A stretch of DNA of 6,074 bases from Streptomyces sp. NRRL WC-3549 (GTDB taxonomy: Bacteria; Actinomycetota; Actinomycetes; Streptomycetales; Streptomycetaceae), in assembly GCF_000721935.1 (NCBI RefSeq), contig NZ_KL585401.1, forward strand, positions 127,245-133,318, given 5' to 3'. This document shows, in pieces, positions 1 to 6,074 of the stretch. The position numbers and the translations under genes were made by a program. The number at the start of each line of letters is the position of its first letter. The first letter of the stretch is position 1. The notes beneath the pieces are model-generated. The model searched no databases. It was not told the DNA's origin and saw nothing but the letters and a program-made list of their open reading frames with translations.

Positions 1-38
1 GGCGGCCCGCCGTACGGTCCCGGCTGGTTGTGACTCAT
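1..38 (-). CDS. N-terminal fragment of a divergent Pro/Gly/Tyr-rich protein (partial)
   Basis: Reading the minus strand from an ATG at 38 down to 36 gives MSHNQPGPYGGPP before the window ends, so only about 12 complete codons are visible. A strong Shine-Dalgarno sequence, GGAGGGG, lies 8 bases before the ATG, which makes this a convincing start despite the short length. PGPYGG-rich N-termini are common in streptomycete membrane or secreted proteins of unknown function, where a disordered Pro/Gly/Tyr/Gln tail precedes membrane segments. That is family-level inference; the visible residues do not assign a function. It is transcribed divergently from valS, with 135 bases between the two starts. 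Confidence 0.72.
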   Translation of the reverse strand, partial: MSHNQPGPYGGP

Positions 39-46
39 CAGGCTGT

Positions 47-53
47 CCCCTCC
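47..53 (-). promoter_or_regulatory. Ribosome binding site of the divergent gene
   Basis: On the minus strand these bases read GGAGGGG, a near-perfect anti-16S match with 8-base spacing to the ATG at 38. It is the main evidence that a real gene leaves the window on the left. It contrasts with valS, which has no such site before its start. Confidence 0.75.
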
Positions 54-161
54 GAATGCTTATGCGTTGCGTACATCCTGACGGAAACGCCCCTGACATG
101 GGGTGGCGCGAGGCACACCGTTACTGAACAATCCCGTTTCAGTGCAGGACTGTGACGGCCC

Positions 162-167
162 TAAACT
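162..167 (+). promoter_or_regulatory. -10 box of a leaderless valS promoter
   Basis: TAAACT fits the actinobacterial TANNNT -10 consensus and ends exactly 6 bases before the valS GTG. This places the expected transcription start on the G of the start codon. No Shine-Dalgarno sequence precedes the GTG, which agrees with a leaderless mRNA. No convincing -35 is present; the best candidate is TTCAGT at 138-143. The first three bases, TAA, are also an in-frame stop for the valS frame, so no earlier start is possible. Confidence 0.62.
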
Positions 168-173
168 GTCCGC

Positions 174-2822
174 GTGACCGAGAACGCATCGCAGCAGCCA
201 GCAGCCACCCCCGAACTGCCGACCCAGTACGCGCCGGCCGAGGTAGAGGGGAAGTTGTACGAGCGCTGGGTGGAGCGCGGTTACTTCACGGCCGACCCGG
301 AGAGCGAGAAGCCTCCGTACACGATCGTCATCCCGCCGCCCAACGTCACCGGCTCGCTCCACCTGGGCCACGCCTTCCAGCACACGCTGATGGACGCCCT
401 CACCCGCCGCAAGCGGATGCAGGGGTACGAGGCGCTGTGGCTGCCCGGCATGGACCACGCCGGAATCGCCACCCAGAACAAGGTCGAGCAGCAGCTCGGC
501 GAGGAGGGCAAGTCCCGCCACGACCTGGGGCGCGAGGAGTTCGTCGAGCGCGTCTGGCAGTGGAAGGAGGAGTACGGCGGCAAGATCCTCGGCCAGATGC
601 GCCGCCTCGGCGACGGCGTCGACTGGACCCGCGAGCGCTTCACCATGGACGAAGGGCTCTCCGCTGCCGTCCAGACCGTCTTCAAGAAGATGTACGACGA
701 CGGTCTGATCTACCGCGCCGAGCGCATCATCAACTGGTGCCCGCGCTGTCTGACGGCCATCTCCGACATCGAGGTCGACTACCAGGACGACGACGGCGAG
801 CTCGTCTCCATCCGGTACGGCGAGGGCGAGGAGTCCCTGGTCGTCGCCACCACCCGCGCCGAGACGATGCTCGGCGACACGGCGGTCGCCGTCCACCCGG
901 ACGACGAGCGGTACGCCCACCTCGTCGGCCGGCGGATCAAGCTGCCGCTCACCGACCGCACCATCCCCGTCGTCGCGGACACCCACGTCGACCCGGAGTT
1001 CGGCACCGGTGCCGTCAAGGTGACCCCGGCCCACGACCCGAACGACTTCGCGATCGGCCGGCGGCACGACCTGGAGTCGATGACCGTCATGGACGAGCGC
1101 GGTGTCATCACCGTCGCCGGTCCCTTCGAAGGCCTCGACCGCTTCGAGGCGCGCTCCGCCGTCGTCGGCGCGCTGCGCGAGCAGGGCCGGATCGTCGCCG
1201 AGAAGCGCCCGTACGTCCACTCCGTCGGCCACTGCTCCCGGTGCAGCACCACCGTCGAACCGCGCCTCTCCCTCCAGTGGTGGGTCAAGGTCGAGACCCT
1301 CGCCAAGGGGGCCGGCGACGCGGTCCGCGACGGCCGGGTCACGATCCACCCCAAGGAGATGGAGCAGCGCTACTTCGACTGGGTCGACAACCTCCGCGAC
1401 TGGTGCATCTCGCGCCAGCTCTGGTGGGGCCACCGCATCCCCGTCTGGTACGGCCCCGAGGGCCAGGTCGTCTGCGTCGGCCCCGACGAGCAGCCGCCCA
1501 CCGGCGAGGGCTGGACCCAGGACACCGACGTCCTGGACACGTGGTTCTCCTCCGGGCTGTGGCCGTTCTCCACGCTCGGCTGGCCCGAACAGACCCCGGA
1601 GCTCAAGAAGTTCTACCCGACCGACGTCCTGGTCACCGGCCACGACATCATCTTCTTCTGGGTCGCCCGGATGATGATGTTCGGCCTGTACGTGATGGAC
1701 GGCGAGGTCCCCTTCAAGACGATCGCGCTCACCGGCCTGGTCCGCGACGAGCGCGGGAAGAAGATGTCGAAGTCCTTCGGCAACGTCGTCGACCCGCTGG
1801 ACTGGATGGACACCTACGGCTCCGACGCCGTCCGCTTCACCCTGGCCAAGGGCGCCAACCCCGGCACCGACGTCCCGATCGGCGAGGACTGGGTCCAGGC
1901 CTCGCGCAACTTCGCCAACAAGATCTGGAACGCCACCCGCTTCGCGCTGATGAACGGCGCGACCGTGGAGGGCGAACTCCCGCCCGCCGAGCAGCTGTCG
2001 GCGACCGACCGGTGGATCCTGTCCCGCCTCGACAGGACCGTCGCCGAAGCCGACGCCTACTACGACGACTTCCAGTTCGCCAAGCTCAGTGAGACGCTCT
2101 ACCACTTCGCGTGGGACGAGGTCTTCGACTGGTACGTCGAGCTGTCCAAGACGACGTTCTTCGCGGGCGGCGAGCAGGCGAAGGTCTCCGGCCGGGTCCT
2201 CGGCGAGGTCCTCGACGTGATGCTGCGTCTGCTGCACCCGATCGTCCCGTTCGTCACGGAGACGCTCTGGACCACGCTCACCGGCAACGAGTCCGTCGTC
2301 GTGGCCGACTGGCCGAAGGCTGTGAAGGTCCCTGGGGCCGACGCCCCGGGCGGCTTCCGCGACGAAGCCGCCGAGAAGGAGATCGAGCTCGTCCAGCAGG
2401 TCGTCACCGAGGTCCGCCGCTTCCGCTCCGACCAGGGCCTCCAGCCCGGCCAGAAGGTCCCGGCCGAGCTGGCCCTGGCCGGTACGGACCTCGCCCCGCA
2501 CGAGGCCGCCATCCGCCAGCTGCTGCGCCTGCAGCCCGCCGGGGACGGCTTCCACGCGACGGCCACCCTCCCGGTGGCAGGTGCGACGGTCGCGCTCGAC
2601 CTGTCCGGCACGATCGACGTCGAGGCCGAGCGCAAGCGGCTGACCAAGGACCTGGGCGCCGCCGAGAAGGAGAAGGCCCAGGCGACCGGGAAGCTCGGCA
2701 ACGAGGCGTTCCTGGCCAAGGCCCCGGACAACGTGGTCGACAAGATCCGCGGCCGGCTCGCCAAGGCCCAGGCGGACATCGAGCGGATCACCGCCCAGCT
2801 GGCGAACCTGCCGCAGGGCTGA
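174..2822 (+). CDS. valS: Valyl-tRNA synthetase (class Ia aminoacyl-tRNA synthetase), complete
   Basis: This 882-residue cytoplasmic enzyme activates valine with ATP, charges tRNA-Val and edits mischarged threonine. The Rossmann catalytic domain carries the HIGH-type motif as HLGH at residues 63-66 and GKKMSKS at 528-534. The editing domain inserted between them shows [10 protein letters not shown] at 226-235 and AHDPND at 286-291. [12 protein letters not shown] at 409-420 is the conserved return to the catalytic fold. Two CxxC pairs (C189/C192 and C354/C357) could bind zinc; this is inference. An anticodon-binding helical domain begins near residue 611, and residues 814-878 form the Lys/Glu/Ala-rich coiled-coil arm typical of ValRS. 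Length is normal and no key motif is missing. GTG at 174 is the earliest start possible, because TAA lies in frame at 162-164, and it fits a leaderless transcript. A strong hairpin follows the stop. Confidence 0.98.
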   Translation: MTENASQQPAATPELPTQYAPAEVEGKLYERWVERGYFTADPESEKPPYTIVIPPPNVTGSLHLGHAFQHTLMDALTRRKRMQGYEALWLPGMDHAGIATQNKVEQQLGEEGKSRHDLGREEFVERVWQWKEEYGGKILGQMRRLGDGVDWTRERFTMDEGLSAAVQTVFKKMYDDGLIYRAERIINWCPRCLTAISDIEVDYQDDDGELVSIRYGEGEESLVVATTRAETMLGDTAVAVHPDDERYAHLVGRRIKLPLTDRTIPVVADTHVDPEFGTGAVKVTPAHDPNDFAIGRRHDLESMTVMDERGVITVAGPFEGLDRFEARSAVVGALREQGRIVAEKRPYVHSVGHCSRCSTTVEPRLSLQWWVKVETLAKGAGDAVRDGRVTIHPKEMEQRYFDWVDNLRDWCISRQLWWGHRIPVWYGPEGQVVCVGPDEQPPTGEGWTQDTDVLDTWFSSGLWPFSTLGWPEQTPELKKFYPTDVLVTGHDIIFFWVARMMMFGLYVMDGEVPFKTIALTGLVRDERGKKMSKSFGNVVDPLDWMDTYGSDAVRFTLAKGANPGTDVPIGEDWVQASRNFANKIWNATRFALMNGATVEGELPPAEQLSATDRWILSRLDRTVAEADAYYDDFQFAKLSETLYHFAWDEVFDWYVELSKTTFFAGGEQAKVSGRVLGEVLDVMLRLLHPIVPFVTETLWTTLTGNESVVVADWPKAVKVPGADAPGGFRDEAAEKEIELVQQVVTEVRRFRSDQGLQPGQKVPAELALAGTDLAPHEAAIRQLLRLQPAGDGFHATATLPVAGATVALDLSGTIDVEAERKRLTKDLGAAEKEKAQATGKLGNEAFLAKAPDNVVDKIRGRLAKAQADIERITAQLANLPQG

Positions 2823-2833
2823 TCCCCTGGCCA

Positions 2834-2877
2834 TGGAGCCCCCGCACCCCCGACCGACCGGGGGCGCGGGGGTTCCG
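2834..2877 (+). terminator. GC-rich hairpin terminator after valS
   Basis: The arms at 2839-2851 and 2860-2872 pair at 12 of 13 positions, with one A-C mismatch, around an 8-base loop (GACCGACC). Flanking GGAG and TTCC bases extend the stem by four more pairs, including one G-U, and a further U-G pair is possible at 2834/2877. There is no T-run, as is usual for Streptomyces terminators. It begins 11 bases after the valS stop and should insulate valS from the folC promoter about 40 bases further on. Confidence 0.85.
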
Positions 2878-2917
2878 CCGTACCCGGCCGCAGACCGCAC
2901 ACCGGGCGCTGCGCACG

Positions 2918-2940
2918 TTGTCGGTGCCCATCCGTAGACT
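2918..2940 (+). promoter_or_regulatory. RecA-NDp/PafBC-type DNA-damage promoter for folC
   Basis: TTGTCGGTG (2918-2926), 8 bases, then TAGACT (2935-2940) match the consensus TTGTCRGTG-N8-TANNNT at every defined position. This motif was described in mycobacteria and Streptomyces (including recA) as the promoter for LexA/RecA-independent DNA-damage induction, acting through PafBC. The -10 box ends 6 bases before the GTG of folC, so the transcript should be leaderless. A normally spaced -35 (TTGACA-like at 17 bases) is absent, as expected for this promoter class. The motif match is seen directly; damage inducibility is inferred. Confidence 0.75.
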
Positions 2941-2946
2941 GGCCCT

Positions 2947-4479
2947 GTGAGTGAGCCCCGCCCTTCAGACCGGCACGACGCGTCCGATCCCGACGACACC
3001 TTCGCGGAGATCGTCGACGAGGAGACCCAGCGCGACCCCGACCTGGCGGTGATCGAGGCCGGGAGCCGCACCCTGCGCACGCAGTCCGGCCCGCCCCAGG
3101 GCGACGCGGTCCCCGCCCGCCCCGCCGACCCGGAGACCGACCGGGCGCTGCGCGCCGTCGAGGAGGAGCTGGCAGGCCGCTGGGGCGAGACCAAGCTCGA
3201 ACCCTCGGTGACCCGCATCGCGGCGTTGATGGACGTGCTCGGTGAGCCGCAGCGCGCCTACCCCTCGATCCACATCACGGGGACCAACGGCAAGACCAGC
3301 ACGGCCCGCATGATCGAGGCCCTGCTCGGCGCGCTCGACCTGCGCACCGGCCGCTACACCTCCCCGCACGTCCAGTCGATCACCGAGCGGATCAGCCTGG
3401 ACGGCGCCCCGATCTCCGCCGAGCGCTTCATCGAGACGTACGAGGACGTCAAGCCGTACGTCGACATGGTCGACGCCCAGCAGCCCTACCGGCTCTCCTT
3501 CTTCGAGGTGATGACGGGCATGGCGTACGCGGCGTTCGCCGACGCCCCCGTCGACGTCGCCGTCGTCGAGGTCGGCATGGGCGGCACCTGGGACGCCACC
3601 AACGTCATCGACGGCTCGGTCGCGGTCGTCACCCCCATCTCGCTGGACCACACCGACCGCCTCGGCACCACCCCCGCCGAGATCGCCGGTGAGAAGGCCG
3701 GGATCGTCAAGCAGGGCGCCACGGTGATCCTGGCGCAGCAGCCGGTCGACGCCGCCCAGGTCATGCTGAAGAAGGCCGTCGAGGTGGACGCCACGGTGGC
3801 CCGCGAGGGCATGGAGTTCGGCGTCGTCTCCCGCGAGATCGCCGTCGGCGGCCAGCTGCTGACCCTGCGGGGGCTCGGCGGCGCGGCCACCGAGTACACC
3901 GAGGTCTTCCTCCCGCTCTACGGCGCCCACCAGGCGCACAACGCGGCGGTCGCCCTCGCCGCGGTCGAGGCCTTCTTCGGTATCGGTGCGGAGCAGACCC
4001 GCAGCCTCGACATCGAGGCCGTGCGCAAGGCCTTCCTCTCGGTGCGCTCGCCCGGCCGTCTCGAAGTCGTACGCTCCAGCCCGACCGTCGTCCTGGACGC
4101 CGCCCACAACCCGGCGGGTGCCCGCGCCGCGGCCGAGGGCGTCTCGGAGGCGTTCAGTTTCTCCCGGCTGATCGGGGTCGTCGGCGCCAGCGACGGCAAG
4201 GACGTCCGCGGGCTCCTCGAAGCCTTCGAGCCGATCTTCGCGGAGGTCGTCGTCACCCGGAACTCCAGCGCGCGCGCCATGGACGCGGACGAGCTGGCCG
4301 CGGTGGCCGTCGAGGTCTTCGGCGGTGACCGGGTGCAGGTCGAACCCCGCCTGGACGACGCGCTGGAGGCGGCCATCACCCTCGCCGAGGAGGAGGCCGA
4401 GTACGCGGGCGCCGGAGTCCTGGTGACCGGGTCCGTGATCACGGTCGGCGAGGCCCGGCTGCTCCTGGGGAGGCGCTGA
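2947..4479 (+). CDS. folC: Folylpolyglutamate synthase / dihydrofolate synthase, complete
   Basis: This 510-residue Mur-ligase-family enzyme adds glutamate to folates using ATP, and in bacteria usually also makes dihydrofolate from dihydropteroate. Polyglutamylated folates feed thymidylate, purine and methionine synthesis. Visible motifs are the P-loop TGTNGKTS at 111-118, SPHVQSITERI at 139-149, VVEVGMGGTWDATN at 206-219, LDHTDRLG at 233-240 followed by EKAGIVKQG at 249-257, HQAHN at 328-332, LDAAHNP at 383-389 in the C-terminal domain, and VTGSVITVGEAR at 493-504. The first 60 or so residues are an acidic, Pro/Asp-rich, probably disordered extension absent from E. coli FolC. GTG at 2947 is the first possible start, because TAG in frame at 2935-2937 lies inside the -10 box. 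There is no Shine-Dalgarno sequence, consistent with leaderless translation. The membrane-protein gene starts 2 bases after the stop, so the two form one operon. The sequence does not show whether both catalytic activities are present. Confidence 0.96.
   Translation: MSEPRPSDRHDASDPDDTFAEIVDEETQRDPDLAVIEAGSRTLRTQSGPPQGDAVPARPADPETDRALRAVEEELAGRWGETKLEPSVTRIAALMDVLGEPQRAYPSIHITGTNGKTSTARMIEALLGALDLRTGRYTSPHVQSITERISLDGAPISAERFIETYEDVKPYVDMVDAQQPYRLSFFEVMTGMAYAAFADAPVDVAVVEVGMGGTWDATNVIDGSVAVVTPISLDHTDRLGTTPAEIAGEKAGIVKQGATVILAQQPVDAAQVMLKKAVEVDATVAREGMEFGVVSREIAVGGQLLTLRGLGGAATEYTEVFLPLYGAHQAHNAAVALAAVEAFFGIGAEQTRSLDIEAVRKAFLSVRSPGRLEVVRSSPTVVLDAAHNPAGARAAAEGVSEAFSFSRLIGVVGASDGKDVRGLLEAFEPIFAEVVVTRNSSARAMDADELAAVAVEVFGGDRVQVEPRLDDALEAAITLAEEEAEYAGAGVLVTGSVITVGEARLLLGRR
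4467..4473 (+). promoter_or_regulatory. Ribosome binding site inside the end of folC
   Basis: GGGGAGG overlaps the last codons of folC and lies 8 bases before the GTG at 4482. It supports that GTG as the start of the membrane-protein gene and suggests translational coupling to folC. Confidence 0.75.
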
Positions 4480-4481
4480 CT

Positions 4482-4850
4482 GTGCGTACGCTCTGTGCAT
4501 CCACCCTGATCAGCGAGTTCCTCGTGATCGGGTTCGCCGGACTCGTCGCGATGAAGTCCGACGACCTCGCCATGGGCACGGTCTGGACGGTGTGCGGCAT
4601 CGGCATGGCGCTGTCCGTCCTGCTCTGCGGGGTGCTGACCCGGCCCGGCGGGCTCCAGCTCGGCTGGGCCCTCCAGATCGCGCTGCTCCTGAGCGGCTTC
4701 TTCGTGCCGATGATGTTCATCCTCGGGGTGGCCTTCATCGCCCTGTGGTGGGCCTCGATCCACTACGGGCGGAAGATCGACGAGGCGAAGGCCCGCTGGG
4801 CGGCGCTCGCGGAGGCAGAGGAGAGCGCAGAAGCCACGACCCAGGGATGA
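4482..4850 (+). CDS. Small multi-spanning membrane protein, DUF4233-like
   Basis: This 122-residue protein is mostly hydrophobic. I read likely membrane segments at about residues 9-24, 31-52, and 60-93; the last stretch is long enough for two helices around F73-P76, giving three or four in total. A charged tail rich in Lys, Ala and Glu (97-118) is probably cytoplasmic and helical. Size, composition and position directly after folC match the actinobacterial family named DUF4233, which has no established function. The assignment rests on recall and gene context, not a search. The GTG start follows folC by 2 bases and has a good ribosome binding site. No catalytic motif is visible. Its conserved place between folC and ndk might suggest a link to folate or nucleotide handling, but nothing in the protein itself shows that. 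Confidence 0.88.
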   Translation: MRTLCASTLISEFLVIGFAGLVAMKSDDLAMGTVWTVCGIGMALSVLLCGVLTRPGGLQLGWALQIALLLSGFFVPMMFILGVAFIALWWASIHYGRKIDEAKARWAALAEAEESAEATTQG

Positions 4851-4891
4851 CGCAGCGTGAGCCCGGTCGTCGGCCCGTTTCCCTTCCCCTG

Positions 4892-4897
4892 TAATCT
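4892..4897 (+). promoter_or_regulatory. Candidate -10 box of an ndk promoter
   Basis: TAATCT fits the TANNNT consensus and lies 43 bases before the ndk ATG, in the 90-base gap after the membrane-protein gene. It would give a leader of roughly 36-38 bases. There is no convincing -35 hexamer at 17-18 bases. I also see no strong hairpin in the gap, so read-through from the folC promoter is likely as well. Confidence 0.45.
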
Positions 4898-4929
4898 CAG
4901 GGCGCTCACCCGCACCGTTTCAGTCTGCT

Positions 4930-4934
4930 AGGAG
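4930..4934 (+). promoter_or_regulatory. Ribosome binding site of ndk
   Basis: AGGAG lies 6 bases before the ATG at 4941. It fixes the start at the residue expected for Ndk, whose N-terminus is short. Confidence 0.75.
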
Positions 4935-4940
4935 CCGCAC

Positions 4941-5354
4941 ATGACTCAGCGCACTCTCGTCCTTCTCAAGCCCGACGCCGTCCGGCGTGGGCTGATCGGC
5001 GAGATCGTCGGCCGCATCGAGCGCAAGGCGGGCTGGACGATCACCGCGCTGGAGCTGCGGACCCTGGACCAGGAGACGCTGGAACAGCACTATGGCGAGC
5101 ACAAGGGCCGCCCGTTCTACGAGCCGCTCCTGGAGTTCATGTCCTCCGGTCCCGTCGTCGCCCTGGTGGCCGAGGGCGAGCGCGTCATCGAGGGCGTCCG
5201 CGCCCTGGCCGGCCCGACCGACCCGATCGCCGCCGCGCCCGGGTCCATCCGCGGTGACTTCGGTACGATCACCCGCGAGAACCTCATCCACGCCTCGGAC
5301 TCCGAAGAGTCCGCGGAGCGGGAACTGAAGCTGTTCTTCCCGGGGATCTCCTGA
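4941..5354 (+). CDS. ndk: Nucleoside diphosphate kinase, complete
   Basis: This 137-residue cytoplasmic enzyme moves the gamma-phosphate of ATP onto other NDPs and dNDPs through a phosphohistidine, keeping NTP and dNTP pools balanced. The catalytic histidine is H117 in NLIHASDS (114-121). Other family residues are visible: the KPD near the N-terminus (K10-D12), [11 protein letters not shown] at 50-60, and RGDFG at 104-108. Length is typical for the bacterial single-domain form, and nothing is missing. It has an AGGAG ribosome binding site and probably its own promoter at about 4892, but could also be reached by transcription from folC. A perfect hairpin 32 bases after the stop ends the unit. 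Confidence 0.98.
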   Translation: MTQRTLVLLKPDAVRRGLIGEIVGRIERKAGWTITALELRTLDQETLEQHYGEHKGRPFYEPLLEFMSSGPVVALVAEGERVIEGVRALAGPTDPIAAAPGSIRGDFGTITRENLIHASDSEESAERELKLFFPGIS

Positions 5355-5385
5355 CTTCGGCTCCGCCAAACAGCGCTCAGCACCT

Positions 5386-5413
5386 GGGGCGACCGAAGGA
5401 ATTCGGTCGCCCT
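5386..5413 (+). terminator. Perfect hairpin terminator after ndk
   Basis: GGGCGACCGAA (5387-5397) and TTCGGTCGCCC (5402-5412) form an uninterrupted 11-bp stem around the tetraloop GGAA. A G-U pair can be added at the base. No T-tract follows, as is common in this genus. It separates the folC-ndk unit from mreB. Confidence 0.88.
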
Positions 5414-5436
5414 TCGGCATAGGGTCACGTGTCGCG

Positions 5437-5463
5437 GGAACGCATCCCCCCGACATGACGTCA
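5437..5463 (+). promoter_or_regulatory. Candidate ECF sigma (SigE-like) promoter upstream of mreB
   Basis: GGAAC at 5437-5441, 17 bases, then CGTCA at 5459-5463 resembles promoters of the envelope-stress ECF sigma factor group (GGAAC -35 with a CGTC-like -10). The start of transcription would fall near 5470, leaving a leader of about 180 bases. The match is short and could be chance. Control of mreB by envelope stress makes biological sense, since it leads a cell-wall cluster. Confidence 0.4.
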
Positions 5464-5471
5464 CCATGGGT

Positions 5472-6074
<603 letters not shown>

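Larger units (their letters stand above)
39..173. promoter_or_regulatory. Divergent promoter region between the left-hand gene and valS
   Basis: This 135-base stretch contains no supportable gene of its own and must carry promoters for both directions. For valS a TAAACT -10 box is visible (separate entry). For the leftward gene I see only a weak candidate: TTTCCG and CATAAG with a 17-base spacer on the minus strand. An inverted repeat, ACTGAA (123-128) and TTCAGT (138-143) with a 9-base spacer, sits where the valS -35 box should be and could be an operator or chance. No T-box antitermination leader is present. Confidence 0.5.

Noticed and set aside
39..173. A T-box antitermination leader for valS
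   Set aside because: There is no room for a specifier stem and antiterminator, I see no T-box core sequence, and the -10 box lies 6 bases from the start codon, so there appears to be no leader.
152..2092. A 646-codon plus-strand frame overlapping valS
   Set aside because: It is an out-of-frame reading of valS with extremely Arg/Pro-rich composition, typical of frame shadows in Streptomyces.
60..3218. A 1052-codon open frame on the minus strand spanning valS and the start of folC
   Set aside because: It lies antisense to two genes with unmistakable motifs. Its composition is the low-complexity Asp/Gly/Leu/Val/Arg mix produced by reading high-GC codons backwards, and it shows no domain motifs.
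2965..4500. A 511-codon minus-strand open frame over folC
   Set aside because: It is the antisense shadow of folC in the same codon register, with His/Asp/Gly/Arg-rich content and no recognisable motif or ribosome binding site.
5456..5463. TGACGTCA palindrome as a regulator site
   Set aside because: It is only 8 bases, the flanks do not extend the symmetry, and there is no second copy nearby. It is kept only as a note within the mreB upstream region.

Overview
The window looks like the chromosome of a Streptomyces or a very close high-GC actinomycete. The DNA is GC-rich with strong G/C bias at third codon positions, which explains the long spurious reading frames on the opposite strand. The gene order is also the one I associate with streptomycetes: valS - folC - small DUF4233-type membrane protein - ndk - mreB. 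All five genes are on the + strand. The first 38 bases hold the N-terminus of a divergent - strand gene.

Layout. Positions 1-38 (-) encode the start of a Pro/Gly/Tyr-rich protein with a clear ribosome binding site. Positions 39-173 are a divergent promoter region. Positions 174-2822 encode valyl-tRNA synthetase. A strong GC-rich hairpin at 2834-2877 separates valS from the next unit. That unit begins with an unusual promoter (2918-2940), then folC (2947-4479), and only two bases later a 122-residue membrane protein (4482-4850). After 90 bases containing its own likely promoter comes ndk (4941-5354), closed by a perfect 11-bp hairpin (5387-5412). A 293-base intergenic region follows. It contains the terminator, two GGAAC-type promoter candidates and two inverted repeats sharing a TGGAA half-site. 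It leads into mreB (5648 onward), which runs off the end of the window.

How the genes fit together. The metabolic genes supply protein synthesis (ValRS), folate one-carbon cofactors needed for thymidylate and purine synthesis (FolC), and NTP/dNTP balance (Ndk). MreB starts the cell-wall morphogenesis cluster. valS and folC appear to be leaderless: in both, a TANNNT -10 box ends exactly 6 bases before a GTG start.

Most interesting observation. The folC promoter matches TTGTCRGTG-N8-TANNNT exactly. This is the promoter type described for LexA/RecA-independent DNA-damage induction in actinobacteria (RecA-NDp, recognised through PafBC). That suggests folate polyglutamylation, and possibly the downstream membrane protein and ndk, is raised during DNA damage. 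I found no wholly new gene system in the window. The rest is conserved core chromosome with some noteworthy regulatory DNA.
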